Below, in pieces: positions 52,501-61,408 of a stretch of DNA of 64,000 nt. The stretch is from NCBI RefSeq assembly GCF_000183545.2, contig NZ_JH976535.1:1861837-1925836 (forward strand), given 5' to 3'. The notes under the pieces were generated by a model. That model saw only the letters and a list, made by a program, of their open reading frames with translations, ran no database searches and was not told where the DNA came from. The stretch's first letter is position 1. Every line of letters starts with the position of its first letter. Origin of the DNA: Thermaerobacter subterraneus DSM 13965. Its GTDB lineage: Bacteria > Bacillota > Sulfobacillia > Thermaerobacterales > Thermaerobacteraceae. The translations under genes were made by a program, and so were the position numbers.

Positions 52501-53442
52501 CTACCGCAAGCGGGCCAGTTCCGGGACCAGGCGCTCCATGTCCTGGGCAAGCTCGTCGAGGGCACCGGTCCAGGCGGCGGGCACGCTGGCGGGGGCCAGA
52601 GCCCCGGCCACGCTGCCCGCCAGAGCGGCCAACACCGGCGCCACCGGCGCCGCGCCGGGTGAAGCGGCACCGGGCAACCCGGCGCCGGCCGCCTCCTGGA
52701 TGGCCCGCCCGGCGTCACCGCAGGCTGCCGCCAGGACCAGCGCAAAGGGGACGGCCCGGCTGGGTTCAAGGCCAGGTTCCCAGCGACTGCGCAGGATGGC
52801 GGCCAGCCGGCCCGGTGGCTCGCCCGCCCCCCGCCCCGCCAGGGTCAGGCGCAGGGTGTCCAGGGCATGGGCCACGGCGGCGGCCGGCTCTTCACCCCCT
52901 GCGGCCGAACCTGCCACCGCCACGGCCGCGGCCGCGGCTTCGGTGGCCCGGTCCAGCACCGCCTCCGGCCCCTCCCCCGCCACCGCCGCCGACACGGCTG
53001 CAGCGACGGCGGCGGCCGCCGCCAGGGCTGCGGGAGCCGGCGGCGGGACCGGCGCGGCACCGGCCACCACCTGGACCAGGGCAACCCCGTCCTCCACCAG
53101 CCACTGCAGATCGTCAGGCCGGTTGATGAGGCCGGCCACCACCGCCCACAGCGCCGGATCCAGGGGACCGGGCGCAGAACCGGCCAGGGCGGCGGTGACC
53201 TCCACAGGCGGGCTGGGGTCGACCCGGCCCTCGCCGGCGGCGACGGCCCGGGCCAGGGCGATCACCAGGCGGGTCGCCGGGCCCACGCGGAGGCCGGCTG
53301 GGCCCGCCGGGGGCGTCGTGGGCCACCCGGACGCGGCCTGGGGGGAACCCCAGGCCCGTCCCACGGCCTCTCCACAAGCCAGGCCCCACAGGGCCGCGGC
53401 AATCCGCCGGCCGGCGGGTTCGTCCACAGGCGATGACGTCAA
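52501..53442 (-). CDS. Degenerate ADP-ribosylglycohydrolase-like protein
   Basis: This 313-residue Ala-rich protein resembles the ADP-ribosylglycohydrolase fold at both ends: RRIAAALWGLACGEAVGRAWG matches the usual ILGALLGLAVGDALG start, and VLAALAGSVAGALAPASVPAAW matches the family's AGALAGAYYG...IPxxW end. The metal-binding Asp motifs (D-D-T early, GGDTDT late) are missing; the late one reads ACGDAGRAIQEA. Hydrolase activity is therefore unlikely. The start is TTG 53442 with GAGGTG upstream. It sits ~50 bases upstream of the response-regulator gene and could be co-transcribed with the two-component pair. Confidence 0.6.
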   Translation of the reverse strand: MTSSPVDEPAGRRIAAALWGLACGEAVGRAWGSPQAASGWPTTPPAGPAGLRVGPATRLVIALARAVAAGEGRVDPSPPVEVTAALAGSAPGPLDPALWAVVAGLINRPDDLQWLVEDGVALVQVVAGAAPVPPPAPAALAAAAAVAAAVSAAVAGEGPEAVLDRATEAAAAAVAVAGSAAGGEEPAAAVAHALDTLRLTLAGRGAGEPPGRLAAILRSRWEPGLEPSRAVPFALVLAAACGDAGRAIQEAAGAGLPGAASPGAAPVAPVLAALAGSVAGALAPASVPAAWTGALDELAQDMERLVPELARLR

Positions 53443-53667
53443 CGCCCTTGCTCACCTCACCTAGGGCGCGGGCGCGTCCTGCCGATCCGTGCAGCCCGTC
53501 CGGCGGCACCAGCGGCCCCCGTCCGGCGGGATGGCCTGGCCCGCCGGGGGAAGGGCGTTGCCCACCCTCCCCGCGACCGGTGCCGGTCCCGGTCCGGCGT
53601 CCGGGCCGCCCCGGCCCCCCCGCGTGCACCCCCTGAGTCCAGCCAGTGCAGATCGTTGCCCTCTTCG

Positions 53668-55326
53668 TTACGGGGTCCGGCCTTCCTGCCCGCCCTCCCC
53701 GCCGCCGTCCCGGGACTCCCAGCGCTCCCGCGCCGCCCGGATGGCACCGCGGGTCAGGGCCGTGGCATCGGTGGACCGGTCGCCCGGCGGCCGCCCGTAG
53801 ATGCCCGCCGCGGCTTTGCCCTGGGGAAAGGAGCGGGGCCGCAGGGTCGCCGTCAACCGCGGGCGGGGCCGCAGTTCCGCCGCCGCCTCCAGCCGGTGGC
53901 CGCCGGCGGCATCCCCAAGGGGCGCCTCCCCCGCCCGATCCTGCCCGCCTCCACCTTGCTCCTGCCCGCCCGCGCCGGGGCTTGCGGCCGCCGGGCGCGC
54001 CTCGGGGTTTCCTGCGGGCTGCCCCCCGGCCACCTGGCTGCGGGGAGCCACCTCGTGCCCGGCCCAGGCTTGCAACGTGGCCCCCAGGTTCTCGCGCACG
54101 CTGCCGGCGGCGTTGGGGCCGGTGGCCGCGGCCAGGGCCGCCTCGGGCGTCAGCGGCACGGGGGCGCCGCCCACTTCCTGAACCATCGCAGCAGGACCCG
54201 TCTCGGAGGAACCGGCAGGCTCGCCGGGGCCCGCAGGCCCGTCCCCGGGAGCGGGTTCCCGCTCGGCCCCGTCGCCGGGGCCGGCGGCTGCCGGCGCCCT
54301 GGCCGGGGCCGTGACGTCCGCGGCCGGGTCCCCGCGCCCGGCGGCCGGCGCTCCAGGCCCGGCCTGCGCCGGGACGGGACCGGTCATCCCTTCCCCGGGT
54401 TCACCCGCCGCTTCCCAGCGCACGGTACCCGCGGCCACCCCGGCCGGGCGGGTCCGGGCAACGGGCTTTCCCTGGGAGCTGGGGGACGGCCGTTGGGTCA
54501 GCTGCCGGGCCACCTGGCGGTCGACCCGGCCCTCCGACGGCCGGGCGGGCAGGTAGCCCGCCGCCGCAGGCGCCCCCTGCTCGCCCAGGGGCAGAAGCTC
54601 GCGGGCCGCGGGGACGCGTTCGACCCCCTCCCGGCGCAGGGCGGCCGGGTCCGACGGCGCCTGCAGCTGCTCGCGCTCCGGTGCCAGGGGTTCCGCAAAG
54701 GCGGCGCGGTGGCTGCCGCGGTTGGGCTTGCCGTAGAAGAGGTCCGGCCGCCGCACCCACAAGGACTGGCGGATGTCGTCCTTCTGGTTGGGACCCGGTC
54801 CCGTCACGGTGCCGGTTTCGCCCGCCACGCCGCCGCCCGTGCCGCCGCCGGCGCCCGGCCCCGAGGTTCCCATGGACCCCGTGCGGTTGGCACCCGCCCG
54901 TCCCGGTCCCGGCGTCCCATCGGCTCCCGCGCCCTCGAGCTGGTAGGCCGGCAGGGGAATGGGCCCGGTGGGCCGGCCGCCCGCCCGGGCGGCCCGCAGG
55001 CCGATGGGCCGGGCTCGCAGGGGCTGGGGCACCATGCGGCGACGCCCGCCACTCTCCGGGGTCCTGGGCTGATCCCCGCCGCCGCCACGGCCCGCCGCCT
55101 CGCCGCCGGCGGCCCCGCCCGCGGCGCCCGCACCGGCGGCCCCGCCCGCGGCGCCCGCACCGGCGGCCCCGCGCGCGGCGCCCGCCTCCCGGCCGCCGAT
55201 CCCGCCCGCCGCCGGCACCCCCGCCCGCCGCGGTTCGGCAGCCGCCCGCTCACCCCCGGCAGGTCGCGGGGTCGCGGGGCGGCGGGGCGACCGGTCTTGA
55301 CCGTTGCCGCCCGCTCGGTTCGCCAT
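53668..55326 (-). CDS. Large intrinsically disordered hypothetical protein
   Basis: This 552-residue protein is almost entirely Ala/Gly/Pro/Arg/Glu with no signal peptide or membrane segment. It begins MANRAGGNGQDRSPRRP and carries GAAGGAAGAG-type repeats. Only a central piece (QKDDIRQSLWVRRPDLFYGKPN) and the C-terminal ITRGAIRAARERWES-like end look as if they might fold. ATG 55326 has GGAGGAGCGGAGAG upstream, which supports real translation. No family is recognised. Its neighbours (a LysM protein upstream, a two-component system downstream) do not define a role; a spore or wall-associated matrix role would be speculation. Confidence 0.6.
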   Translation of the reverse strand: MANRAGGNGQDRSPRRPATPRPAGGERAAAEPRRAGVPAAGGIGGREAGAARGAAGAGAAGGAAGAGAAGGAAGGEAAGRGGGGDQPRTPESGGRRRMVPQPLRARPIGLRAARAGGRPTGPIPLPAYQLEGAGADGTPGPGRAGANRTGSMGTSGPGAGGGTGGGVAGETGTVTGPGPNQKDDIRQSLWVRRPDLFYGKPNRGSHRAAFAEPLAPEREQLQAPSDPAALRREGVERVPAARELLPLGEQGAPAAAGYLPARPSEGRVDRQVARQLTQRPSPSSQGKPVARTRPAGVAAGTVRWEAAGEPGEGMTGPVPAQAGPGAPAAGRGDPAADVTAPARAPAAAGPGDGAEREPAPGDGPAGPGEPAGSSETGPAAMVQEVGGAPVPLTPEAALAAATGPNAAGSVRENLGATLQAWAGHEVAPRSQVAGGQPAGNPEARPAAASPGAGGQEQGGGGQDRAGEAPLGDAAGGHRLEAAAELRPRPRLTATLRPRSFPQGKAAAGIYGRPPGDRSTDATALTRGAIRAARERWESRDGGGEGGQEGRTP

Positions 55327-55633
55327 GCTCTCCGCTCCTCCACCCTCCGGCCATGGCGGCTCGGAGCCGCGCACGGCGGCTCGGAGCCGCGCCGGAGGGG
55401 ATTGTTGGGGACGGGGACGAGCCGTCCCCTTTCCTGGAGGGAGTATGCCCCGGCGGCTCCCGGGGGGCGCCGCCGCCCCGGAAGAAAGCTGCCGTCCCGG
55501 CCCGGAAGAACGCCGCCGCCACGGAAGAAAGGCAGCGAGCCCGGCCGGTTCCGCCCGGCCGGGCTCGCTCGCCGGAGGCTGCGCATGCCGGGGTCGCGGC
55601 GGGGGCGGCCGGAGGGCGGCCCCGCCCGCCGGT

Positions 55634-56476
55634 TCATCCCCCTGCCGGGACGCACACCACCTCGCCGGGCCAGATGCGGTCCGGGTTGGTGATCTGCGGG
55701 TTGGCGGCGATGAGGTCCTGAAGCTCCACGCCAAAGCGCTGGGCGATCTGGAACAGGGTGTCCCCGGGCTGGACCACGTACAGGATGCCCGTGCACCCCG
55801 CAGGCGCCCGGGGTACGCAGACCACCTGGCCGGGCTGGATCTGGTTGGGGTCCGCCAGCTGGGGGTTGGCGGCAATCATGGCCTCCACGGGCACCCCGTT
55901 GCGCTGGCCGATGGTGAACAGGGAGTCGCCGGGCTGCACCACCACCAGCCGGCCGCCGGGGCAGCCGGGGGGCGCCGCAGGAATGCAGATCCACTGCCCG
56001 GGCACGATGCGGTCGGGGTCGACGATCTGGGGGTTGGCCAGGATCACGGCCGCAAGCGGAACGCCGTAGCGCTGGGCCAGTAGGAACAGGGTGTCCCCCG
56101 GCTGGACCTGGACCGGCTGGCCGCCGGGGCACGGCGGCACGCCTTCGGGGGCGCCGCCCTGGGCTGCGGCCTTCTCCGGGCCCGGCCCGGCCGGAGGCGC
56201 CGTCTCACCGGCGGGAGCGGCGGGCGCCGGGCCAAGCTGGGGCACGGGCTCCTGGGGCGTGCCCCCTTCCGCCGGGGCCGCGGGGGCGGGTGGGTTCCCG
56301 CCGCGGGTCGGGGCGCCTCCCGCCAGGCCCCCTTCAGGCGCCGGGGGGTTGCCGCCGCGGGCCGGCGCGCCGCCGGCCAGGCCGCCTTCACCGGACGGCT
56401 CCGGCGCCGGAGGATTGCCTCCCCGGGTGGGGGCACCGCCGGCCAGGCCGCCTTGATCGGGGTTGCCGTCAGGCAT
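55634..56476 (-). CDS. Protein with three LysM domains
   Basis: This 280-residue protein has three C-terminal LysM repeats (VQPGDTLFLLAQRYGVPLAA, VQPGDSLFTIGQRNGVPVEA, VQPGDTLFQIAQRFGVELQD), each ending in a P-x-Q-I/W-x-CIP or VCVP motif with a conserved cysteine. LysM binds N-acetylglucosamine polymers such as peptidoglycan. The N-terminal part has three copies of an 18-22-residue unit GGLAGGAPTRGGNPPAPE, then a Pro/Ala linker. No signal peptide is visible, as in spore-coat LysM proteins (SafA/YaaH-like), so a forespore or coat location is possible. ATG 56476 has AGGAGG ten bases upstream. Confidence 0.9.
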   Translation of the reverse strand: MPDGNPDQGGLAGGAPTRGGNPPAPEPSGEGGLAGGAPARGGNPPAPEGGLAGGAPTRGGNPPAPAAPAEGGTPQEPVPQLGPAPAAPAGETAPPAGPGPEKAAAQGGAPEGVPPCPGGQPVQVQPGDTLFLLAQRYGVPLAAVILANPQIVDPDRIVPGQWICIPAAPPGCPGGRLVVVQPGDSLFTIGQRNGVPVEAMIAANPQLADPNQIQPGQVVCVPRAPAGCTGILYVVQPGDTLFQIAQRFGVELQDLIAANPQITNPDRIWPGEVVCVPAGG

Positions 56477-56587
56477 CGGGTCGATACCTCCTCCACGCTG
56501 CAAAGGCTCGCTGGGGGAGTGCTCCTTTCACCCTACGCCGCAGCAACCCGTTTGGTGTCCCCGCAGGCGGCGCCGCGCCCCGCCCGG

Positions 56588-57511
56588 TCACCCCTGGCCG
56601 GCCAGCCGGGCCAGCAGCGGGGCGAAGACCAGGGCAGGCAGGAAATTGGCCACGGGCAGCCGCCGGATGTCCAGCAGGCCCAGGCCGATCATGACCACCA
56701 GCGCCCCGCCCGCCGCGGTCAGCTCGTTGAGCATGGGCTCGCTGATCCACGGGCTGATGAACCCGGCCAGCAGGGTCAGGCTCCCCTGCACCCCCAGCAC
56801 GGTGAGGGCGGAAAGGGCCACGCCCGGCCCCAGGGCAGGGGCCATGGCCAGGGAAGCAAAGCCGTCCAGGGTGGCCTTGACCGCGAGCAGCTGGTAGTCG
56901 CCCGCCAGCCCGTCCTGGATCGAACCCAGGAAGGTCATCGGTCCAACGCAGAAGAGCAGGCTGGCGACAATGAAGCCCCGGGCGATGGCGCCCTCGCCCC
57001 CCGCCTGCAACGGGCCTGGTCCCGCCTGCGGGTGACCGGCCTCCGGGCGGCCGTCCTCCGGGCCGGAACCGGCGGGGACGACCGCCGGCCGCGGCCCGGC
57101 ACCAGCTCCGGTTCCGGCCCCCGGGCCCGTCCCCGCCGGCGTTCCCGCCGCGGCCACCGCCAGCGGGACTTGGGCCGGCTCGGGGCGCCCGGCCCGTTCG
57201 GCCGCCACGGCCGGCCTGGTGCCCCGGGATGCCCGGAGCAGAGCGCGTTCCACCGTCCGGCCCATGGCCTCCAGCCGCCCGTCCAGGTCCAGCGCCGTCC
57301 CCACCAGCCCGCCGGCCAGCACCGAGCCCAGAACGATCAGGATGTTCCCCGTCGCCCGTGCCATGTCCAGGCCGATCAGCAACGTGACGACCCCCAGGCC
57401 TCCCGTCAACACCTCCCGGGTCCGGGCGGGCAGCCGCGAGCCCAGCCACAACCCCAGCCCCGAGCCGGCCAGCACCGTCACCACGTTGATCAGGGTCCCC
57501 AGCCCCTTCAT
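56588..57511 (-). CDS. DUF554 family membrane protein
   Basis: This 307-residue protein has about seven hydrophobic segments and the DUF554 (YdfK/YqgA-type) pattern: GTLINVVTVLAGSGLGLWLG, GLGVVTLLIGLDMARA, SLLFCVGPMTFLGSIQDGL and FISPWISEPMLNELTAAGG. The family is a predicted inner-membrane transporter of unknown substrate. About 95 Gly/Ala/Pro-rich residues are inserted in the loop after the third segment. ATG 57511 has AGGGG five bases upstream. It is divergent from a small membrane-protein gene. Confidence 0.9.
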   Translation of the reverse strand: MKGLGTLINVVTVLAGSGLGLWLGSRLPARTREVLTGGLGVVTLLIGLDMARATGNILIVLGSVLAGGLVGTALDLDGRLEAMGRTVERALLRASRGTRPAVAAERAGRPEPAQVPLAVAAAGTPAGTGPGAGTGAGAGPRPAVVPAGSGPEDGRPEAGHPQAGPGPLQAGGEGAIARGFIVASLLFCVGPMTFLGSIQDGLAGDYQLLAVKATLDGFASLAMAPALGPGVALSALTVLGVQGSLTLLAGFISPWISEPMLNELTAAGGALVVMIGLGLLDIRRLPVANFLPALVFAPLLARLAGQG

Positions 57512-57685
57512 CGGCGCCCCTCTCCCTGCAAGATCGTGGAATGACAACAACGTAGCACGCGGCCGAAGCAGCTTCTAGAGGGCCGGCCGGTCGTCCTGCC
57601 CGGCAGCTGGCGGCCTGCATGGACCTCATGGTATCTTCAATGTCGATGCATTCCCCGCAGGGTGGGCAACAAAGGCGGTGACACC

Positions 57686-57997
57686 GTGACGGCAGGGAAG
57701 ACGCCCACCAGGGCTCACCGGTTCTTCCTTCGGGTCGAAGGGTTGGGCCCGGCCCGCCTCCGGCTGCTGGCCGCCGGGCTGGCCGCGGCGGCGGCACTCT
57801 TCCTGGTTTTGATGATGCTGGTCCTGGAGAGCGTTCCCAACCCGTGGCTGCGGGCACCCCTGGTCCTGGTCACCGGCGGGTTGATGAGCGCGGCCGGGCT
57901 GGCGCTGGGGGCCGTGGCATACGAGCTGCGGTACCGGCAGCACCGCCCGAACCGGTCGAACCCGGCCGGCGGCGCCGGCGCCCGGGCGGCATCGTGA
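57686..57997 (+). CDS. Small two-TM hypothetical membrane protein
   Basis: This ~103-residue protein has two hydrophobic segments (LLAAGLAAAAALFLVLMMLVL and PLVLVTGGLMSAAGLALGAVA) and basic ends, so both termini are probably cytoplasmic. No family is recognised. GTG 57686 and an upstream in-frame GTG at 57662 are both possible starts; neither has a strong GGAGG. A hairpin terminator lies ~75 bases downstream. Confidence 0.55.
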   Translation: MTAGKTPTRAHRFFLRVEGLGPARLRLLAAGLAAAAALFLVLMMLVLESVPNPWLRAPLVLVTGGLMSAAGLALGAVAYELRYRQHRPNRSNPAGGAGARAAS

Positions 57998-58073
57998 AAG
58001 GATGCCGCCGGTTGATCGTCAAGCCGGCGCCACCCGCGCTGCACCACAGGAACACCGGATGATGTTCTTCAGC

Positions 58074-58097
58074 GGGGCCGGCCCCTGGGCCGGCCCC
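58074..58097 (+). terminator. Terminator downstream of small membrane protein gene
   Basis: A perfect 10-bp stem GGGGCCGGCC / GGCCGGCCCC with loop CCTG, followed by GGCTTCTTCC. Confidence 0.7.
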
Positions 58098-58302
58098 GGC
58101 TTCTTCCCCGGCCCTCCACCGGCAGCTCGGCTTCCCCTTCCGCTGGGACGGGCGCCCGCCCCTGTTTCCGGTCCCGGCCGATCCCGGCCGTCCCGGGCCT
58201 CCGCCCGGGTTCCCGGGTGGCCCCTGCGCGGAACGGGTGCCGGCGCGGGCGCCAAGGGTGGCCCTTTCCTTCGCCGGGCCGGACCGGCAGCACACCCACC
58301 CG

Positions 58303-58340
58303 TTGACCGGCGGCAGACCCAAATTTTATACTCATTACAA
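58303..58340 (+). promoter_or_regulatory. Promoter with overlapping Per-box for P1B-4 ATPase
   Basis: TTGACC (58303-58308), 18-bp spacer, TATACT (58327-58332). TTATACTCATTACAA (58326-58340) overlaps the -10 box and matches 12 of the 14 defined bases of the Bacillus Per-box TTATAATnATTATAA. A bound PerR would block RNA polymerase here. Confidence 0.8.
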
Positions 58341-58485
58341 AGTTGGACACAGTATCAACAAATGCGACTGGAATTCAGTTTCAAGAATCCTGCGCCAGCC
58401 CGCAGCCGGCGGGACGACCGGCCGCGGCACCACCTATCCGGGTGTGGCAACAAGCGCGGAGGCTGGCTTGAAGGAGGCTTTCGAC

Positions 58486-60675
58486 GTGGCCCGTTCCCCG
58501 GCAGTCCCTGAGGCGGTTCACGACGAACAGGCAACCCGCCGGCGAGCCGCTGCGGCGGGGCCGGCCGGCGTCACCGGGACCGGTGCATCCCGGGCCGCCG
58601 GGGCCGAAGCACCGGCCGCTCTCCCAGGGCCGGTTCGGGCGGCGGTGCCTGCCGGCCGGGAGCGGGCCGGGACACCCGGGGGATCGGCCGGATCCGGGGA
58701 GGCGTCCGGCCCCGCTGCGGCTCCGCGGCCCCGCTCCCGGCCGGAAGAACCCGGCTTCTGGGCGCGGCACCACCTGGCGGTGCTGACGGCGGCCACCCTG
58801 GCCTGCCTGCTGGCCGGCGTGGCGGCCGAACGGCTGGGGGCGCCCCCGGCCGCCAGCCTGTTCTTCTACGTGGCGAGCTACCTGGCCGGCGGCACCCCGG
58901 CCGCCCTTTCGGGCCTTGCGGCCCTGCGCCAGCGGGTGATCGACGTCGACCTCTTGATGGTCCTGGCGGCCCTGGGGGCGGCGGGGCTGGGTGCCTGGGA
59001 AGAGGGCGCCACCCTGCTCTTCCTTTTTTCCCTGAGCAACGCCCTGCAGTCTTACGCCATGGACCGCACGCGCCGCGCCATCCGCGCCCTCATGGACCTG
59101 GCGCCGGAAACGGCCCGCCGTTTGCGGCCCGGCGGCACCGAAGAGGAGGTGCCCGTGGAAGACCTGCGGGTAGGCGACGTCATCGCCGTCCGGCCGGGCG
59201 AGCGGATTCCCATCGACGGCCGGGTGCGGGCCGGCCGTTCCACCGTGGACCAGGCGGCCATCACCGGCGAGTCGGTGCCGGTGGCCAAGGGTCCCGGCGA
59301 CGAGGTGTTCGCCGGCACCATGAACCAGCTGGGCGGCCTGGAGGTGGAGGTGACCCGGCCCGCCACCGACACCATGCTGGCGCGCATCGTCGCCCTGGTG
59401 CAGGCGGCCCAGGAGGACCGGTCCCGCACCCAGCGCCTGATCGACCGCATCGAGCAGGTCTACGCCACGGCGGTGGTGGCCGTCGCCGCCCTGGCCGCAG
59501 GGCTGCCCCTGCTCTGGGGTGCCGACCCTGCCCAGACGATCTACCGCGCCCTGGTCCTGATGGTGGTGGCCTCGCCCTGCGCCGTGGCCATCAGCGCGCC
59601 GGCGCCCGTCCTGTCGGCCGTGGCCAACGCCGCCCGCCGCGGGATCCTGCTCAAGGGCGGCCGCTACGTGGAGGAACTGGCCTCCGTCCGGGTCGTCGCC
59701 TTTGACAAGACGGGCACCCTGACGCGGGGCGAGCCGCGGGTGACCGACGTGGTGCCCCTGGGCGGCGCCACCCGGGAAGCCGTGCTGCAGGCAGCCGCCA
59801 CGGCCGAGCGCCTGTCCGAGCACCCCCTGGCCCGGGCGGTCCTGGCAGCGGCCGCCGCCGAGGGAATCACCCCCGCCGAGGCGGAGGACGCCCAGGCGGA
59901 GCCGGGGTTCGGGGTGGCGGCCCGCTCCGGGCTTGGCCTGGCCTGGGCCGGCAGCCCGGAGTTCGCCCGCCGCCACGGCGCCGACCCCTCGGCGGCCGAG
60001 CCCGTCATGGAGCGCCTGGCCCGGGAAGGCAAGACGGTCCTGCTGGCCGGCGTGGGCCCGAACCTGCTGGGCTGCATCGCCGTCCAGGACACGCCCCGCC
60101 CGGGAGCCCGCGAGGCCGTAGCCGCCCTGCGCCGGGCCGGGCTCATCCCCGTCATGCTGACCGGCGATCGCCCGGAGGTGGCCCGGGTCATCGCCGCCCA
60201 GCTGGGCATCACCGAGGTCCGGGCGGGCCTTCTGCCGGAAGGCAAGCTCCAGGCGGTGGAAGAACTGTCCCGCACCCTGGGACCCGTGGCCATGGTGGGC
60301 GACGGCGTCAACGACGCCCCGGCCCTGGCGCGGGCCCGGGTGGGCATCGCCATGGGCGCCGCGGGCACCGACGTGGCCCTGGAAACGGCCGATGTGGTGC
60401 TGGTCAGCGACGAGATCGAGAAGCTGCCCTTCGTGTTCGACCTGGCCCGACGAGCGACGCGGACCATCTGGCAGAACCTGGCCTTTGCCTTGAGCGTGAT
60501 CGTGGTCCTGGTGAGCCTGACCCTGGTGGGGCGCCTGGAGCTGGCCCTGGGCGTGCTGGGGCACGAGGGTAGCACCGTGCTGGCCATGCTCAACGGGCTG
60601 CGGATGCTGGCCGTGCGGCCGGCGAGGCACAGCGCGGCGGCGCCGGCGGAAGTCAGCGGGAGGACGGGCTCTTGA
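58486..60675 (+). CDS. pfeT: P1B-4-type heavy-metal exporting ATPase (PfeT/CoaT-like)
   Basis: This 729-residue membrane ATPase pumps a transition metal out of the cell. The phosphorylated Asp407 lies in FDKTGTLTRGE, with SEHPLARAVL and MVGDGVNDAPALARA also present. The metal-site motif is SPC (Ser363-Cys365) and the last membrane region has HEGST (His693). SPC plus HEG[GS]T and the lack of an N-terminal HMA domain mark the P1B-4 class, which exports Fe2+ or Co2+ (PfeT, CtpD, CoaT). The first ~90 residues are an Ala/Pro/Arg-rich tail. GTG 58486 follows AAGGAGG. It has a Per-box promoter and is followed by a PerR-like gene, as expected for an iron exporter. Confidence 0.93.
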   Translation: MARSPAVPEAVHDEQATRRRAAAAGPAGVTGTGASRAAGAEAPAALPGPVRAAVPAGRERAGTPGGSAGSGEASGPAAAPRPRSRPEEPGFWARHHLAVLTAATLACLLAGVAAERLGAPPAASLFFYVASYLAGGTPAALSGLAALRQRVIDVDLLMVLAALGAAGLGAWEEGATLLFLFSLSNALQSYAMDRTRRAIRALMDLAPETARRLRPGGTEEEVPVEDLRVGDVIAVRPGERIPIDGRVRAGRSTVDQAAITGESVPVAKGPGDEVFAGTMNQLGGLEVEVTRPATDTMLARIVALVQAAQEDRSRTQRLIDRIEQVYATAVVAVAALAAGLPLLWGADPAQTIYRALVLMVVASPCAVAISAPAPVLSAVANAARRGILLKGGRYVEELASVRVVAFDKTGTLTRGEPRVTDVVPLGGATREAVLQAAATAERLSEHPLARAVLAAAAAEGITPAEAEDAQAEPGFGVAARSGLGLAWAGSPEFARRHGADPSAAEPVMERLAREGKTVLLAGVGPNLLGCIAVQDTPRPGAREAVAALRRAGLIPVMLTGDRPEVARVIAAQLGITEVRAGLLPEGKLQAVEELSRTLGPVAMVGDGVNDAPALARARVGIAMGAAGTDVALETADVVLVSDEIEKLPFVFDLARRATRTIWQNLAFALSVIVVLVSLTLVGRLELALGVLGHEGSTVLAMLNGLRMLAVRPARHSAAAPAEVSGRTGS

Positions 60676-60718
60676 CCCCCTTCCGAACGCCAACCTAAGA
60701 TCAAAATAGGATCTATTT
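60672..60718 (+). promoter_or_regulatory. Promoter and palindrome upstream of perR-like gene
   Basis: TTGACC (60672-60677, overlapping the ATPase stop codon), 18-bp spacer, TAAGAT (60696-60701). AAATAG-GAT-CTATTT (60704-60718) is a perfect 6-3-6 inverted repeat at the predicted transcript start; outer TC/GA bases also pair. It fits the Bacillus Per-box poorly. A second palindrome AGTTGCAACT follows at 60721-60730. Autoregulation is a reasonable guess. Confidence 0.6.
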
Positions 60719-60827
60719 AGAGTTGCAACTATTTTATCGGGAATCGCAGAATTTCGCGGCCTTCGATGCCAGGACGGGATCCAGCGGCCCGCGGGGCCGC
60801 AGCGGCCGGCGAAAGGTTGTGAGCGCG

Positions 60828-61373
60828 ATGGCCCTGGCCATGGACGAATTCCGGCGACTTCTGGCAGATCGCGGGTACCGGGTGACGGCCCAGCGCCTGG
60901 CCATCTACGAGCTGCTGCAGGAGAACGCGCGCCGTTCCCACCACCCCAGCGCCGAAGAGCTGTACCAGCAGGCCCGGGAGCGCTTCCCCATGATCAGCCC
61001 GGCCACGGTGTACAACACCCTGGAACTTCTGGTCGAACTCGGCCTTGCCAGCCAGCTGGGCTTCCCGGGGGATGTGCAGCGCTACGACGGCAACCCCCAC
61101 GCCCACGCCAACGTGCAGTGCATCGACTGCAAGGCCATCTTCGACGTCGATGCCGGCGCCCTGGAGGGCATCGGCCAGCGGGTGGCGGAGCGCTCGGAGT
61201 TCGTCATCCTGGGACAGCGCTTCGAGTTCTACGGGATCTGCCCCCGGTGCCAGGAGCGGCGGGCTCGCGACGGCCTGCCCGCGACGGGGGACGCGGCCAC
61301 CGCGGGCGGTGGGGAGACGGCCGGCCCCCAGCAGTCCGGCAACCCTGATGCGGTGCTGCCCAAAGAAGCCTGA
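60828..61373 (+). CDS. perR: Fur-family regulator, PerR-like
   Basis: This ~181-residue metalloregulator has the Fur winged helix (GYRVTAQRLAIYELLQEN, ISPATVYNTLELLVELGL) and dimer domain. The structural zinc cysteines (CIDC and CPRC) are present. The regulatory metal ligands fit PerR: His in RSHHPSAEE, Asp in RYDGNP, two His in PHAHANV and Asp in FDVD. PerR is inactivated by metal-catalysed histidine oxidation under peroxide. It follows the P1B-4 ATPase, whose promoter has a Per-box. ATG 60828 was chosen (AAAGG 11 bases upstream); GTG 60819 is also possible. The tail is Ala/Gly-rich. Confidence 0.9.
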   Translation: MALAMDEFRRLLADRGYRVTAQRLAIYELLQENARRSHHPSAEELYQQARERFPMISPATVYNTLELLVELGLASQLGFPGDVQRYDGNPHAHANVQCIDCKAIFDVDAGALEGIGQRVAERSEFVILGQRFEFYGICPRCQERRARDGLPATGDAATAGGGETAGPQQSGNPDAVLPKEA

Positions 61374-61408
61374 CCGGCAGCCGGCCGGACCGGACAGGAG
61401 GAGCCCCA

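Larger units (their letters stand above)
57998..58485. other. Intergenic region upstream of P1B-4 ATPase gene
   Basis: About 490 bases. It contains the terminator at 58074-58097 and the promoter with Per-box at 58303-58340. The predicted transcript has a ~145-base leader with no recognised RNA element. Confidence 0.6.

Noticed and set aside
58381-60693. Minus-strand open frame across the P1B-4 ATPase
   Set aside because: It is antisense to a gene with full P-type ATPase motifs. No ribosome site or family similarity is seen.
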